From Antrihabitans spumae (GTDB taxonomy: Bacteria; Actinomycetota; Actinomycetes; Mycobacteriales; Mycobacteriaceae): 64,000 nt of DNA. How positions within the stretch are numbered: position 1 is the first letter of the stretch; the number at the start of each line of letters is the position of its first letter. The stretch lies in contig NZ_JBIMSN010000090.1 in assembly GCF_043944905.1 (NCBI RefSeq), positions 27,944-91,943 on the forward strand, given 5' to 3'. Shown one piece after another: positions 32,994 to 41,605 of this stretch. The notes beneath the pieces were generated by a model. That model was given only the letters and a program-made list of their open reading frames with translations, was not told where the DNA came from and did no database searches. Made by a program: the position numbers and the translations under genes.

Positions 32994-34112
32994 ATGACTT
33001 CTACCTTGCCGAGAAAGCGCCTTCGTAACCGAATCCTGACCGGAAAGCGATTGCTTTCCCTCGTCGAGACGATGGCGACACCGCACGAACTGGACCGCTA
33101 CCTGGAGCTCGTCAATCCGATGGCTTCGGTGCGTGACTTGCGTGCGGAAGTGACCGACGTAGTCCGACAGACCAACGACACCGTGACGCTGACCCTCCGC
33201 CCGACCTGGCAGTGGGAAGGATTCGCAGCCGGTCAGTTCGTCCAGATCGGCGTCGTCATCGACGGAGTTCGACACACCAGGTGCTACTCGCCCGCGTGCT
33301 CGGAGTACCGAACCGACGGCCACATCGAACTCACCATCAAGGCCCATCCCGAAGGCCTGGTGTCGCAGTACCTGCATGCCAACGCCGAGCCCGGCCTGGT
33401 CGTCAGCCTTTCGCAGGCCGGCGGAATCTTCCGACTGCCCGCCGACCGACCCGAGAACGTACTTCTCATCAGCGGCGGTAGCGGCATCACGCCGGTGCTG
33501 TCGATGCTGCGGACCTTGGTCGACGAGGGTTACCCCGGCGCGATCACCTTCCTGCACTACGCGGACAAACAAGCCGACGTTCCCTACCGCGCGGAATTGG
33601 CAACGATCGCGGCCGCGAACGACAACGTTTCGCTCGTTCTGGCCTATACCGCGGATGAGCAGGGCGCCGATCTGGTCGGTTTCTTCGGAACCGAGCACCT
33701 CGACGCAGCGGCGCCGTGGCACCGCGACGCACACACCTACCTGTGCGGTCCGCCCGGACTGATGAAGGGTGTGCAGTCGGTCTACGCCGAACTCGGACTC
33801 GCAGAACAGTTGTTCACCGAGGAGTTCGCCGCTCCGATCGCCGCGGGCGACGCGGACGCCACCGGCACCATCGCCTTCGCTGCGAGCGGGGTCACCGCGG
33901 ACAACAAGGGCAACAGCCTGCTGGAGCAAGCCGAAGCCGCCGGCCTCACCCCCGAATTCGGCTGCCGGATGGGGATCTGCTTCTCCTGCACCGCAGTCAA
34001 GACATCAGGGTGCACCAAGAACTTGAAGACAGGTGAGACCGACAGCGACCCGGATCAACCGATTCAGCTGTGCATCTCCGCCGCAGTCGGCGACGTCACG
34101 CTCGACATCTGA
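32994..34112 (+). CDS. Ferredoxin-NADP reductase-type electron donor for the desaturase
   Basis: A 372-aa fusion reductase. The FAD domain has RCYSPA (RxYS), the NAD(P)H domain has ISGGSGITPVLSM and YLCGPPG, and the C-terminal plant-type 2Fe-2S domain has CRMGICFSC plus a late LCIS cysteine. It carries electrons from NAD(P)H to the membrane desaturase encoded 43 bp downstream. In M. tuberculosis the equivalent pair is Rv3230c-DesA3. The conserved N-terminal extension (residues 1-45) is also typical of the Rv3230c group. Confidence 0.92.
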   Translation: MTSTLPRKRLRNRILTGKRLLSLVETMATPHELDRYLELVNPMASVRDLRAEVTDVVRQTNDTVTLTLRPTWQWEGFAAGQFVQIGVVIDGVRHTRCYSPACSEYRTDGHIELTIKAHPEGLVSQYLHANAEPGLVVSLSQAGGIFRLPADRPENVLLISGGSGITPVLSMLRTLVDEGYPGAITFLHYADKQADVPYRAELATIAAANDNVSLVLAYTADEQGADLVGFFGTEHLDAAAPWHRDAHTYLCGPPGLMKGVQSVYAELGLAEQLFTEEFAAPIAAGDADATGTIAFAASGVTADNKGNSLLEQAEAAGLTPEFGCRMGICFSCTAVKTSGCTKNLKTGETDSDPDQPIQLCISAAVGDVTLDI

Positions 34113-34155
34113 TTCCCCGAACCAGCCAGCCACCCAAAACTCAGGAGGACACGCA

Positions 34156-35316
34156 ATGTCCGTAATCAGCCTGCCGCGCCGCGGTAGCAAGCCCGACAAA
34201 GCCGACGGACCGGTCGTACTGACCGTCGATCAGGTCGACGAGATCGGCCGCGAACTCGACGCACTCCGTGCCCGCATCGTCGCCGATCTCGGTGAAGAAG
34301 ATCGCGAATACATCTACAAAATCATCAAGGCGCAGCGTGGTTTCGAGATCGCAGGCCGCGGCCTGATGTACCTCGGCTTCCTGCCGCCGTTCTGGCTCGC
34401 CGGCGTCGGCGCGCTCGGCATCTCCAAAATTCTCGACAACATGGAGATCGGCCACAACGTCATGCACGGCCAGTACGACTGGATGCGTGAGCCCGGTCTG
34501 AACTCGCGGGTATTCGAATGGGACACGGTCTGCCCAGCGGATCAGTGGAAGCATTCACACAACTACATGCACCACACGTACACCAACATTCGCGGCATGG
34601 ACCGCGACATCGGCTACGGCATCCTGCGTATGGACAAAGAGCAGAAGTGGAATCCCTACTACCTGGGCAACCCGGTGTGGGCGTTCCTGCTGATGGTGTT
34701 CTTCGAATGGGGCGTCATGCTGCACGACCTCGAAGCCGAGAACGTCGTCCAAGGCAAGCGCAAATGGAAAGACATAAAGCCGCTGCTCAAGGGCATGGGT
34801 CGCAAGTCGGGACGGCAGATCCTCAAGGACTACGTCGTCTTCCCAGCGCTCACCGGCCCACTGTTCATCAGCACGCTGCTCGGCAATGCCGCAGCCAACC
34901 TCGTCCGCAACCTCTGGACCTACTCGATCATCTTCTGCGGCCACTTCCCGTCGGGCGTGCAGACGTTCTCCGAGGAGGAGACCGCGAACGAGAGCCAAGG
35001 CGAGTGGTACGTGCGTCAGATGCTCGGTTCGGCGAACATCGAGGGCGGCAAGCTCTTTCACATCATGTCGGGCAACCTCTCGCACCAGATCGAGCACCAC
35101 CTGTTCCCGGACGTACCTGCGCACCGGTACCCGCAGATGGCCCCCGAGGTCGAGGCACTGTGCAACAAGTACGGCCTGCCGTACAACAAGGGTGGCTTCT
35201 TCAAGCAGATCGGATCGGTCTGGGCGAAGATCTTCAAGCTGGCACTGCCGCCTTCGCTCGTTCGGTCGGATTCAGCGCCCAGTGTTATCGTGCAACGTCA
35301 ACAAGCTGCAGCCTGA
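34156..35316 (+). CDS. desA3: Membrane fatty-acid (stearoyl-CoA) delta-9 desaturase, DesA3-like
   Basis: A 386-aa membrane di-iron desaturase. The three histidine boxes are HNVMH (about residue 99), HNYMHH (about 135) and HQIEHH (about 313). It introduces a double bond into saturated acyl-CoA (oleate synthesis) in the cytoplasmic membrane, using the reductase encoded upstream. ATG 34156 is supported by AGGAGG (34143-34148); the frame open to 34033 overlaps the reductase. Controlled through the TetR palindrome. Confidence 0.93.
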   Translation: MSVISLPRRGSKPDKADGPVVLTVDQVDEIGRELDALRARIVADLGEEDREYIYKIIKAQRGFEIAGRGLMYLGFLPPFWLAGVGALGISKILDNMEIGHNVMHGQYDWMREPGLNSRVFEWDTVCPADQWKHSHNYMHHTYTNIRGMDRDIGYGILRMDKEQKWNPYYLGNPVWAFLLMVFFEWGVMLHDLEAENVVQGKRKWKDIKPLLKGMGRKSGRQILKDYVVFPALTGPLFISTLLGNAAANLVRNLWTYSIIFCGHFPSGVQTFSEEETANESQGEWYVRQMLGSANIEGGKLFHIMSGNLSHQIEHHLFPDVPAHRYPQMAPEVEALCNKYGLPYNKGGFFKQIGSVWAKIFKLALPPSLVRSDSAPSVIVQRQQAAA

Positions 35317-35330
35317 GGGGTTAAGCGATC

Positions 35331-35528
35331 ATGGTTGGAAAATTCGAAAGCAACAAAGACTTGGTTCAGGATCTGACCGAGACGACCGCAACCCGAGTCG
35401 GCAACATCGCCAGCATCGTCACCGACGCGGTGAAGGGTGTGGCGCGTGAGGTCGGCGATCTGATCTCCGACGGTCTCGAAATGCGCGAGGCAACGAAGAA
35501 GGCACAGGAAGACGACACCGTCGACTGA
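35331..35528 (+). CDS. Small helical protein downstream of desaturase (65 aa)
   Basis: A 65-aa acidic protein (MVGKFESNKDLVQDLTETTATRV...) predicted to be almost entirely helical, with heptad-like spacing of V/I/L (VGNIASIVTDAVKGVAREV). It begins 14 bases after the desaturase stop and ends before a terminator, so it is the third gene of that operon. Similar small proteins follow desA3-like genes in related actinobacteria, as far as remembered; function unknown. Confidence 0.75.
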   Translation: MVGKFESNKDLVQDLTETTATRVGNIASIVTDAVKGVAREVGDLISDGLEMREATKKAQEDDTVD

Positions 35529-35601
35529 CTTGCGGCTACGCCGCCCGTGCGCGGTTGAAGGGTCTATAGGCCCCTCAGCCGCGCTCGAGCGCGAAGCGCC
35601 T

Positions 35602-35638
35602 ACTGGCCGTTCCGAGACATCGGAGCGGCCAGTTCTTT
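35602..35638 (+). terminator. Rho-independent-like terminator of the desaturase operon
   Basis: ACTGGCCGTTCCG (35602-35614) pairs with CGGAGCGGCCAGT (35621-35633), one mismatch, followed by TCTTTGT. It separates the operon from the convergent methyltransferase gene. Confidence 0.85.
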
Positions 35639-35639
35639 G

Positions 35640-36179
35640 TCAGGTTGTCGTGCCCTTACTTTGTTTCGCAACGACGCACAGCGAACGTCCGCTGCTGAGG
35701 TCGGCAATCTTGACGTCCTCGACGACAAAGCCGTTGTCTCTGATCGACGTCGACAGTCGATCTACAACAGCGGGTGTTGTCGCAGGTTCGAGCGGTTGGT
35801 AGCTCAGATACAGGCGTCCATCAGGAACCAGATGCTTGCGGAGGACCGCGAACTCGCGTTGTGGCTCACCTCGAACGAACACGGGAACGTGGATGCCGAA
35901 GACGACCTCGAACGCCGTGTCGCCGAAGTTCGTGTCCGCGAGCTCACTGCAGTGCACCCGCACAATGCCGGCCTGTACCGCGGCCGCATTCCGATTCTGC
36001 GTTGCCGCAATCATTTTCGCGGAGCGGTCGACGGCGTCGATGGTGCCGTCGGTCAGCTTCTCCGCCACCAGCGATACTGCGACGCCGTGTCCACAGCCGA
36101 TCTCGAGAATCCGATCGGTCGGCCGGATCGCGAGAGTGTCGACAGTCCAGACGATTCGCTCCGCTGCGGACGGCGGCAC
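35640..36179 (-). CDS. Class I SAM-dependent methyltransferase
   Basis: A 179-aa Rossmann methyltransferase with motif I ILEIGCGHGVAVSLVA, an acidic loop IDAVDRSAKMI, and motif IV-VI segments FGIHVPVF and LYLSYQPL. GTG 36179 is chosen because it overlaps the upstream stop (TAGTG) with GGAAG six bases before it; the much longer frame lies antisense-like within the hydratase gene. Substrate unknown. It is co-translated with the enoyl-CoA hydratase. Confidence 0.85.
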   Translation of the reverse strand: MPPSAAERIVWTVDTLAIRPTDRILEIGCGHGVAVSLVAEKLTDGTIDAVDRSAKMIAATQNRNAAAVQAGIVRVHCSELADTNFGDTAFEVVFGIHVPVFVRGEPQREFAVLRKHLVPDGRLYLSYQPLEPATTPAVVDRLSTSIRDNGFVVEDVKIADLSSGRSLCVVAKQSKGTTT

Positions 36180-36913
36180 TACTTGCTTCCGCCGATTCGT
36201 GCGCCGAAGTCCTCGGGCATTCCGAACGGTAGTTCGCGTTCGAACTGCAATGCGTCCGCTCGGCTTGTGGTCGCATGGTGTGCGAACAACGATTTGTAGA
36301 TCCTGTTCGTGCCCGCCGAGTTCGAGATGATCTGCGCGGCAAGTTCTTCGACCGCGTCGTCGAGCCGATCGTCCGCCGCGCAATGGTCCGCGAGTCCGAT
36401 GTCCGCCGCTGAGCGGCCATCGATCCGGCGACTCGTGAAACTGAGCTCCTTCGCCTTCGAGCGGCCGACTCGTTCCGGGAGACGCACCGACATTCCCCAG
36501 ACCGGCGCGAGACCCCACTTACCGTGCGTGTCCGCGAACTGGGCGGATTGACCGGCGACGATGAGGTCGCATCCCAAGGCGAGCTCGAGCCCGCCCGTCA
36601 TGCAGTGACCGCGGATCTTGCCGATGGTGGGCTGGGGAAAGGCCTCCAACTGATCGACGATTTCCGCCGCACGCTTCAGATGGCCCGGGTCGTCGGTATC
36701 CGACAGCGCGCTCAGGTCGTGGCCTGCGCAGAACGATCTACCCGCTCCGGTGAGGACAAGGCACCGCACGTCTGAGTCTTGCTCCAACGCCGTCAGATGG
36801 TTGGCGAGCTGTTCGAACACCGCAGGGGTCAGCGCGTTCAACTTCTCTGGTCGGTTCAAGGTCAACGTAGCGAGGCCACCGGCCACCTCACACAGAACGA
36901 GCTGATCGGTCAT
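36179..36913 (-). CDS. Enoyl-CoA hydratase/isomerase family protein
   Basis: A 244-aa crotonase-fold protein. It shows LTLNRPEKLNAL, the oxyanion-hole segments AGRSFCAGHDLSAL and IRGHCMTGGLELALGCDL, and a WGLAPVWGMSVRLPERVG region. The usual catalytic Glu pair is not clearly complete: GHCMTGGLELALGCD has Glu at the first site position, and the second position is PVWG. The exact reaction (hydration or isomerisation) is therefore uncertain. Short compared with the usual 255-265 aa. First gene of a two-gene unit with the methyltransferase. Confidence 0.85.
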   Translation of the reverse strand: MTDQLVLCEVAGGLATLTLNRPEKLNALTPAVFEQLANHLTALEQDSDVRCLVLTGAGRSFCAGHDLSALSDTDDPGHLKRAAEIVDQLEAFPQPTIGKIRGHCMTGGLELALGCDLIVAGQSAQFADTHGKWGLAPVWGMSVRLPERVGRSKAKELSFTSRRIDGRSAADIGLADHCAADDRLDDAVEELAAQIISNSAGTNRIYKSLFAHHATTSRADALQFERELPFGMPEDFGARIGGSK

Positions 36914-36979
36914 GGCAGAAGAGCCTCCAGTCGTCGTGAACACCTACCCGCAATAGTGCCCCGCCAGCGGATCCGACCG

Positions 36980-37345
36980 TCAAGCGGTCCGGTGCCCGAC
37001 CCCTCCCGCGACAACGGTCAACAGCACAGGGGCATCGGCGAGTTCGTCGGGCGGGGCTGTCAGTGGATCGACAGCAAAGGCGGTCAGGTCGGCGTGCATC
37101 CCGACGGCGATTCGGCCCGCGACAGCGGCTTGGCCTGCGGCCGCGGCGGCGTGAGTTGTATAGCCTTCCAACGCCATTCGGGCCGTGAGTGTCTGGGCAG
37201 GACCGATCGGGTCGACATCGGGTGTGCCCGCGGGTCGCCGCAGCTGCGCATCGGCCATGATCGCGCGGGCGTCGTACGGGGCAATCGGCCAGTCGGACCC
37301 GAGCGCAAGCGTTCCGCCCGAATCCCGAATGTCACGGGTGCGAAA
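36980..37345 (-). pseudogene. Amidohydrolase (YtcJ-like) C-terminal remnant
   Basis: About 120 residues match the C-terminus of YtcJ-type amidohydrolases (normally about 540 aa). GGTLALGSDWPIAPYDAR holds the metal-binding Asp of the family, followed by the GRIAVGMHADLTAFAVDPL end. The first four-fifths of the gene, with the HxH metal site, is absent, and the frame upstream of 37345 has no similarity. The 276 bp from there to 37622 hold only the leader of the next gene. Confidence 0.75.
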
Positions 37346-37586
37346 GCCGCGCGAGGCGCGGTCGGCTCGACCGGTTGTCCGACTGATCGGCTTTCGTGTG
37401 GTGAGTGCAGTGGGTCGGCTGCATACTCGCCGCTCGATCCCGCGACGAAAAGTCGAAAGGGAAACCCTGACGGTTGGAGTCGCCGCGGCGGACGATTGCG
37501 GGCACGTGGCCGTCGAGTCTTTTTTCTATCACGAAAAGTTTACGAAACGGTCTCGGGTCCCGTATTGTCAGTTTCATCAACCGAAC

Positions 37587-37603
37587 GCCTCGCTTCGCGA
37601 GGC
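37587..37603 (+). promoter_or_regulatory. 5'-leader hairpin upstream of the MGRHS protein
   Basis: GCCTCGC-TTC-GCGAGGC forms a perfect 7-bp stem just before the AAGG ribosome site (37610-37613) of the next gene. An AT-rich stretch with TTTACG and TATTGT boxes (37542-37570) upstream is the likely promoter. Confidence 0.45.
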
Positions 37604-37621
37604 CGGACGAAGGTCAAGAAC

Positions 37622-38305
37622 ATGGGCCGTCACAGCATCGAGGCAAGCCCGGCCATCGGGCGCCATTCCCTTGCATTGCCCACATTGGTTCCCTCGGGGC
37701 TCGTACCCGCCGGCGCTGGCACCGCCATGCCCTTCATGGTCACCCACCACGCGGTGGTCCGAGGCCGCCAAACCTGGAGCAGGGGACATATCTTCGCGGC
37801 CGCGGCCATTGCAGCGATCGGTGCCGGCGCTGTCGGGACTGTGCTGACAGGTGCGTTCGTCGACGATGCGACGCTCGCCTCGGCAACCCAAGCCGCCGGA
37901 CCTGCCGTCGTACCGCCACTGGACCTGCCGTCGATAGCAGCGCTGGTACCGCAGATCCCCGCCGTTGCCGCATTGCCGCCGCTAGAGGTTCCCGTGGTCG
38001 CGGCTGCCGCGGCACCGGTCGTGCCCGATCCTGTTGTCGCACCCGTCGTTGCTCCGCTGGTCGTTGCACCTGCGGCGGTGGCACCACGACCGGAGGTGCA
38101 GGCCGCAGCGCCGCCAGTTGTCGAGGCACCGGCTGCGCCCGTTCCCGCTGCAGCCGAACCGACCAGGGTCGGGCAGCCGGAGGGCGGCACACTGTTGTTC
38201 CCGGGCGAGACCCCACCGCCGCCGCTGCTATCGGAGCCTGCGGAGTTCCAACAGTGGCTCGGCAACCACATGGACATGAAAGTTCGCTGGCTGGAAGGCA
38301 AGTAG
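37622..38305 (+). CDS. Secreted/membrane-anchored Pro-Ala-Val-rich protein
   Basis: A 227-aa protein starting MGRHSIEA, an N-terminus seen in several Rhodococcus/Nocardia cell-wall proteins such as Rpf-like ones. A cytoplasmic or signal region of about 57 residues precedes a transmembrane or signal helix (58-80, IFAAAAIAAIGAGAVGTVLTG). Then come 110 residues of low complexity built of PVVAP, PPLEVP and AAPVVEAPAAP units, and a C-terminal acidic tail with TLLFPGETPPPP. No catalytic domain is seen. It may span the cell wall. A longer frame reaching back to 36779 is antisense to neighbours and rejected. Confidence 0.75.
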   Translation: MGRHSIEASPAIGRHSLALPTLVPSGLVPAGAGTAMPFMVTHHAVVRGRQTWSRGHIFAAAAIAAIGAGAVGTVLTGAFVDDATLASATQAAGPAVVPPLDLPSIAALVPQIPAVAALPPLEVPVVAAAAAPVVPDPVVAPVVAPLVVAPAAVAPRPEVQAAAPPVVEAPAAPVPAAAEPTRVGQPEGGTLLFPGETPPPPLLSEPAEFQQWLGNHMDMKVRWLEGK

Positions 38306-38307
38306 TC

Positions 38308-38589
38308 CTACGCGATGGAGCTGGGATGTCCCGTCAGAGGCAATACTTCCATCGTCATGTACGCGAACAGCGGTAGGTTCCACAGGATCTCGTGCAACTC
38401 GTCCGGTGACTCGACATCGAAAATGCTGATGTTCGAGTACTGACCCACGACCCGCCAGATGTGTACCCATTTGCCGGCGCGCTGCAGCTCTTGTGAGTAT
38501 TCCTTCTCGCGCGCAAGGGTTTCCGTGCGAACGGTCGGGTCGAGATCGAGTGGAATGTCGACGTCCATACGGACATAAAAGAGTGCCAT
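38308..38589 (-). CDS. catC: Muconolactone delta-isomerase
   Basis: A 93-aa enzyme that converts muconolactone to 3-oxoadipate enol-lactone in the catechol branch of the beta-ketoadipate pathway. Family segments LFYVRMDVDIP, KWVHIWRVVGQYSNISIFDVES and LPLFAYMTMEVLPLTGHPSSI are present, and length matches. It is the last gene of a catA-catB-catC operon. Confidence 0.96.
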   Translation of the reverse strand: MALFYVRMDVDIPLDLDPTVRTETLAREKEYSQELQRAGKWVHIWRVVGQYSNISIFDVESPDELHEILWNLPLFAYMTMEVLPLTGHPSSIA

Positions 38590-38607
38590 GGTGTGTCGTC
38601 GCCTTCG

Positions 38608-39729
38608 CTAGTTTCGTGTCCAGGTCTTCACTGCGTCGAGGTTGAGTTCGACGCCGAGACCGGGTCCCTCGGGGAGATGAAGTTGTCCCTCGGCGTAACG
38701 AAGCGGCTCCTGCAGCAATTCCTCGTCGAACAGCAGCGGGCCGAAAAGTTCGGATCCGAAGTCGATTCCGGACTCAGCGCAGGCGAAATGCAGCGACGCC
38801 GCTGTGCCGATCGGACCCTCGATCGAGGTAGCCCCGTGGCACGAGATGCCCGCGGCTTTCGCTACCGCCACGACGTCGCGGCTGCGTTTGAGGCCTCCGC
38901 ATTTCGTCGTCTTGATCGCGATGACATCCGCAGCCCGACGACAGACGACCTCGAGCGCGTCGTGCGGCGTCAGGACGCTCTCGTCGGCCATCACCGGAAT
39001 CGGAAGCAGCGCATTGATTTCGGCGAGAACCTCGAGCTGCTCGCCTGGAGTCGGTTGTTCGACGAGTTCGACGCCTGCTGCCGCGAGGCGAGGCAGGTAC
39101 TTCAATGCGGTCAGTCGATCCCAGCGAGCGTTTATATCGACGCGGACGCCCGCCTTGCCCTGCAGTGCCTGCGCAATCTCGATGATCCGTCGGGTATCGG
39201 TCTCGGGATCGAGGGCGCCCATCTTGAGTTTGAAACTGAAGTTCATCCGAGCGTCCAGCTTCGCCTGTGCTTCCTCGACGATCTCGGCCGCAGGCGCGGC
39301 GCCGAGTGCCCACGTGACGTCGATGCTGTGCCGAAATGCGCCGCCGAGCAACGTGTGTACGGGCACTCCGAGGCTGCGTGCCCAGGCATCGTGCATGGCG
39401 ACATCGATTGCAGCCTTTGCGAATTGCGCATTGGCAACAACCCGATCGATGTCGGCTAGCGCGCCCGTGATCTCGTCGACCCTACGGCCTAGCAGTATCG
39501 GCACCATGTAACGCTCGATGAGGGCCTGCATCGTTTCGACCGACTCGCCACCCCACCAGGGGCCGCCGGGCACGACACCTTCGCCGTAGCCGATGACTCC
39601 ACGCGACGTCCTGATCGCGACGAGCAGCAGCGGTTGCGCCGACATGGACGTGGTCGCGAACTTGTGCGGCCGGATGAGTGGGACGTCGAGAATCGTCGTC
39701 TCGACGGAGGCGATGGTCAGGTCGTTCAT
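38608..39729 (-). CDS. catB: Muconate cycloisomerase
   Basis: A 373-aa enolase-superfamily enzyme that lactonises cis,cis-muconate to muconolactone with Mn2+. Visible: FKLKMG (the KxK base), metal ligands in VRVDINARWD, VEQPT and MADES, and the second Lys in IAIKTTKCGG. It sits between catA and catC, 18 bp from catC and 33 bp from catA. Confidence 0.96.
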   Translation of the reverse strand: MNDLTIASVETTILDVPLIRPHKFATTSMSAQPLLLVAIRTSRGVIGYGEGVVPGGPWWGGESVETMQALIERYMVPILLGRRVDEITGALADIDRVVANAQFAKAAIDVAMHDAWARSLGVPVHTLLGGAFRHSIDVTWALGAAPAAEIVEEAQAKLDARMNFSFKLKMGALDPETDTRRIIEIAQALQGKAGVRVDINARWDRLTALKYLPRLAAAGVELVEQPTPGEQLEVLAEINALLPIPVMADESVLTPHDALEVVCRRAADVIAIKTTKCGGLKRSRDVVAVAKAAGISCHGATSIEGPIGTAASLHFACAESGIDFGSELFGPLLFDEELLQEPLRYAEGQLHLPEGPGLGVELNLDAVKTWTRN

Positions 39730-39762
39730 CTACCGATCCTTCTGTGTGACGGGCGTTTTCGT

Positions 39763-40629
39763 TCAGGCAGGATCGAGCACGAAGTTGTAGGTCACGTGGT
39801 TCTTGCCGTCGTCGCCCGTGGTGGGATCGAGGATCAATTCGGGCTTGGTCGCCGACGCGACATCGCTGTCGAGCCATTCGCCGCCTGCGAAGTAGAGCTG
39901 GGTGGTCACCGATTCCTTGCCCGGCGCCGAGACGATGAGGTGCAGGTGGGCGGGACGCCACGGATGCCCGTTCTGCGCCTCGATGAACTGCCCGGTCGGG
40001 CCGTCGGTCGGAATCTGGTATGGCGCAGGCTGAATCGTCGTGATCTCGTAGCGACCGTCTCCGTCGGTGATGATCGTGCCGCGCAGGTTCCAGTCCGGGA
40101 GGTGCGGGGCGAAGTGGGAGTAGTAGCCGTCGTTGTCGGCGTGCCACAGCTCGAGGCTCGCGCCGGCGAGTCCGTTGCCATCGAGGTCGGTGACTTGTCC
40201 GGCAAAGACCAAGGGCGTGATCTCGCGGTCTTCTGCACGCATCGGCAGCGTCGAGACCGAGGGAAGGATCGGCGCGTTCGCCACGTAGTACGGACCTTCG
40301 ATACTGCCCTTCGTACCCTTGCGACTACGAGCGAGGACCTCTTCGACGGCATGCTCGATGAAGACGTCGAGGAACAACGGCCACTCGCCACCTTCGCCGA
40401 CGTCGATGAGCCACTGCTTGAACACGCGGTACTCGGGATAGGTGACGCCGTGCTCGAGGATGACATTGTGGAGTGCGCTCAGTGCGTCCTTCGCGATCGC
40501 GGCGAGGCGCTCGGGAGAGGTGTCGGCGGTTGCGCGTTCGTTCTTGAATTTGTCGGTCGCGGCACTGCCGGATCCTGCAGCGGTCGGGCTCGGCATTGCA
40601 GTATCGGTGTGGGTTTCGATGGTGGTCAT
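39763..40629 (-). CDS. catA: Catechol 1,2-dioxygenase
   Basis: A 288-aa non-haem Fe(III) intradiol dioxygenase that opens catechol to cis,cis-muconate. The N-terminal helical dimerisation domain is followed by the catalytic beta-sandwich, with ligand regions IEGPYYV (Tyr), APYQIPTDGPTG (Tyr) and HPWRPAHLHL (His-x-His). First gene of the cat operon, divergent from catR across a triple-repeat operator. Confidence 0.97.
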   Translation of the reverse strand: MTTIETHTDTAMPSPTAAGSGSAATDKFKNERATADTSPERLAAIAKDALSALHNVILEHGVTYPEYRVFKQWLIDVGEGGEWPLFLDVFIEHAVEEVLARSRKGTKGSIEGPYYVANAPILPSVSTLPMRAEDREITPLVFAGQVTDLDGNGLAGASLELWHADNDGYYSHFAPHLPDWNLRGTIITDGDGRYEITTIQPAPYQIPTDGPTGQFIEAQNGHPWRPAHLHLIVSAPGKESVTTQLYFAGGEWLDSDVASATKPELILDPTTGDDGKNHVTYNFVLDPA

Positions 40630-40692
40630 CGGGGTCTCCTTGGGCTGGAGGTCGGCGGAGCCGGTGAGGATTGTGATGTCAGGTGTTGTGTT

Positions 40693-40727
40693 GTACGCTA
40701 TGCGTACTTGCTAACCGCAATGCGTAC
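40693..40727. promoter_or_regulatory. Triple-repeat IclR-type operator in the catA/catR promoter
   Basis: GTACGC-TAT-GCGTAC (40693-40707) is a perfect palindrome. Its TGCGTAC half is repeated directly at 40721-40727, 20 bases on. Two inverted and one direct half-site is the known layout of PcaU/PcaR-type IclR operators. It lies between catA (start 40629) and catR (start 40780). Confidence 0.8.
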
Positions 40728-40779
40728 ACCTCTACTGTGCGCGCTGTCACAACGGATTGTCAACCGTGTGGAGGGGTGA

Positions 40780-41565
40780 ATGACGTCGGAGAAGTTGCCC
40801 GAGAACGACCGCGACTACATCCAGAGCATCGAACGTGGATTCGCTGTCCTGCTCGCGTTCGACGCGGATCGCCCGAATCCGACGCTCGCTGAGTTGGCGT
40901 CGGCAACGGACCTGTCCAGGCCTGCCGTGCGTCGCATACTGCTGACCCTGCAACGTCTGGGATACGTGACGGGTGCGGGAACCCGGTGGTCGCTGACGCC
41001 ACGTGTGCTGAGCATCGGCCAGCACTATTCGGCGACCAACACACTGCTGGAGTCCGCAATGCCGCGACTGCTCGAAGTTGCCGAAAAGACCGAAGAGTCA
41101 GCATCTCTCGGAGTGTTGGACGGGGTCGACGTCGTGTACGCCGCTCGGGTTCCTGTGCGCCGAATCATGAGCATCAACGTCTCGGTCGGCACCAGGGTGC
41201 CTGCCTACGCCACATCGATGGGCCGCGCCCTGCTCGCATGGGCGTCGGCGGAGACGGTCGACGATGTGGTCGCGAATTCTCGTTTCGAGAAACTTGTCGA
41301 AGGCACCATCACCTCGCCCGAGGCGCTGCGATTGGAGTTGGCTCGGGTCCGCGAACAGGGTTACGCACTGACCTCGGAAGAGCTGGAGAAGGGCCTCATC
41401 TCGGTGGCGGCGCCGGTGCGCGATGCGCGTGGCACGGTCGTCGGCGTGATCGCGTGCTCGACCTCGACGGCCCGCAACACACCGGAGCAGTTCCGCGAAC
41501 ATGCTGTGCCGATCGTGCTGCGTGCGGCTGCCGATTTGAGCGCCGATTTGGGCTTCGCCTCGTGA
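40780..41565 (+). CDS. catR: IclR-family regulator of the cat operon
   Basis: A 261-aa protein with an IclR winged HTH (QSIERGFAVLLAFDADRPNPTLAELASATDLSRP up to ILLTLQRLGYV) and an effector domain (VPAYATSMGRALLAW, ELEKGLISVAAPVRD). IclR proteins, not LysR, control cat genes in Rhodococcus. It is divergent from catABC and probably responds to muconate. It ends inside a hairpin shared with pcaF. Confidence 0.92.
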   Translation: MTSEKLPENDRDYIQSIERGFAVLLAFDADRPNPTLAELASATDLSRPAVRRILLTLQRLGYVTGAGTRWSLTPRVLSIGQHYSATNTLLESAMPRLLEVAEKTEESASLGVLDGVDVVYAARVPVRRIMSINVSVGTRVPAYATSMGRALLAWASAETVDDVVANSRFEKLVEGTITSPEALRLELARVREQGYALTSEELEKGLISVAAPVRDARGTVVGVIACSTSTARNTPEQFREHAVPIVLRAAADLSADLGFAS

Positions 41566-41605
41566 GTCCTTTAGGAGGTTGGGCCCTCCAAAAGGACTCA
41601 CGAGG
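41558..41605. terminator. Bidirectional terminator containing both stop codons of catR and pcaF
   Basis: A 21-bp inverted repeat, arms 41558-41578 and 41585-41605 (CCTCGTGAGTCCTTTAGGAGG and near-inverse), with one mismatch and a short loop. The TGA of catR (41563-41565) and that of pcaF (complement of 41598-41600) are mirror positions in the two arms. Confidence 0.85.

Noticed and set aside
35640..36518. 292-aa form of the methyltransferase
   Set aside because: The first 113 residues overlap the hydratase gene in another frame and are Arg/Pro-rich noise.
36779..37621. N-terminal extension of the MGRHS protein
   Set aside because: Antisense to the hydratase and amidohydrolase remnant; no similarity; a ribosome site and typical start are at 37622.
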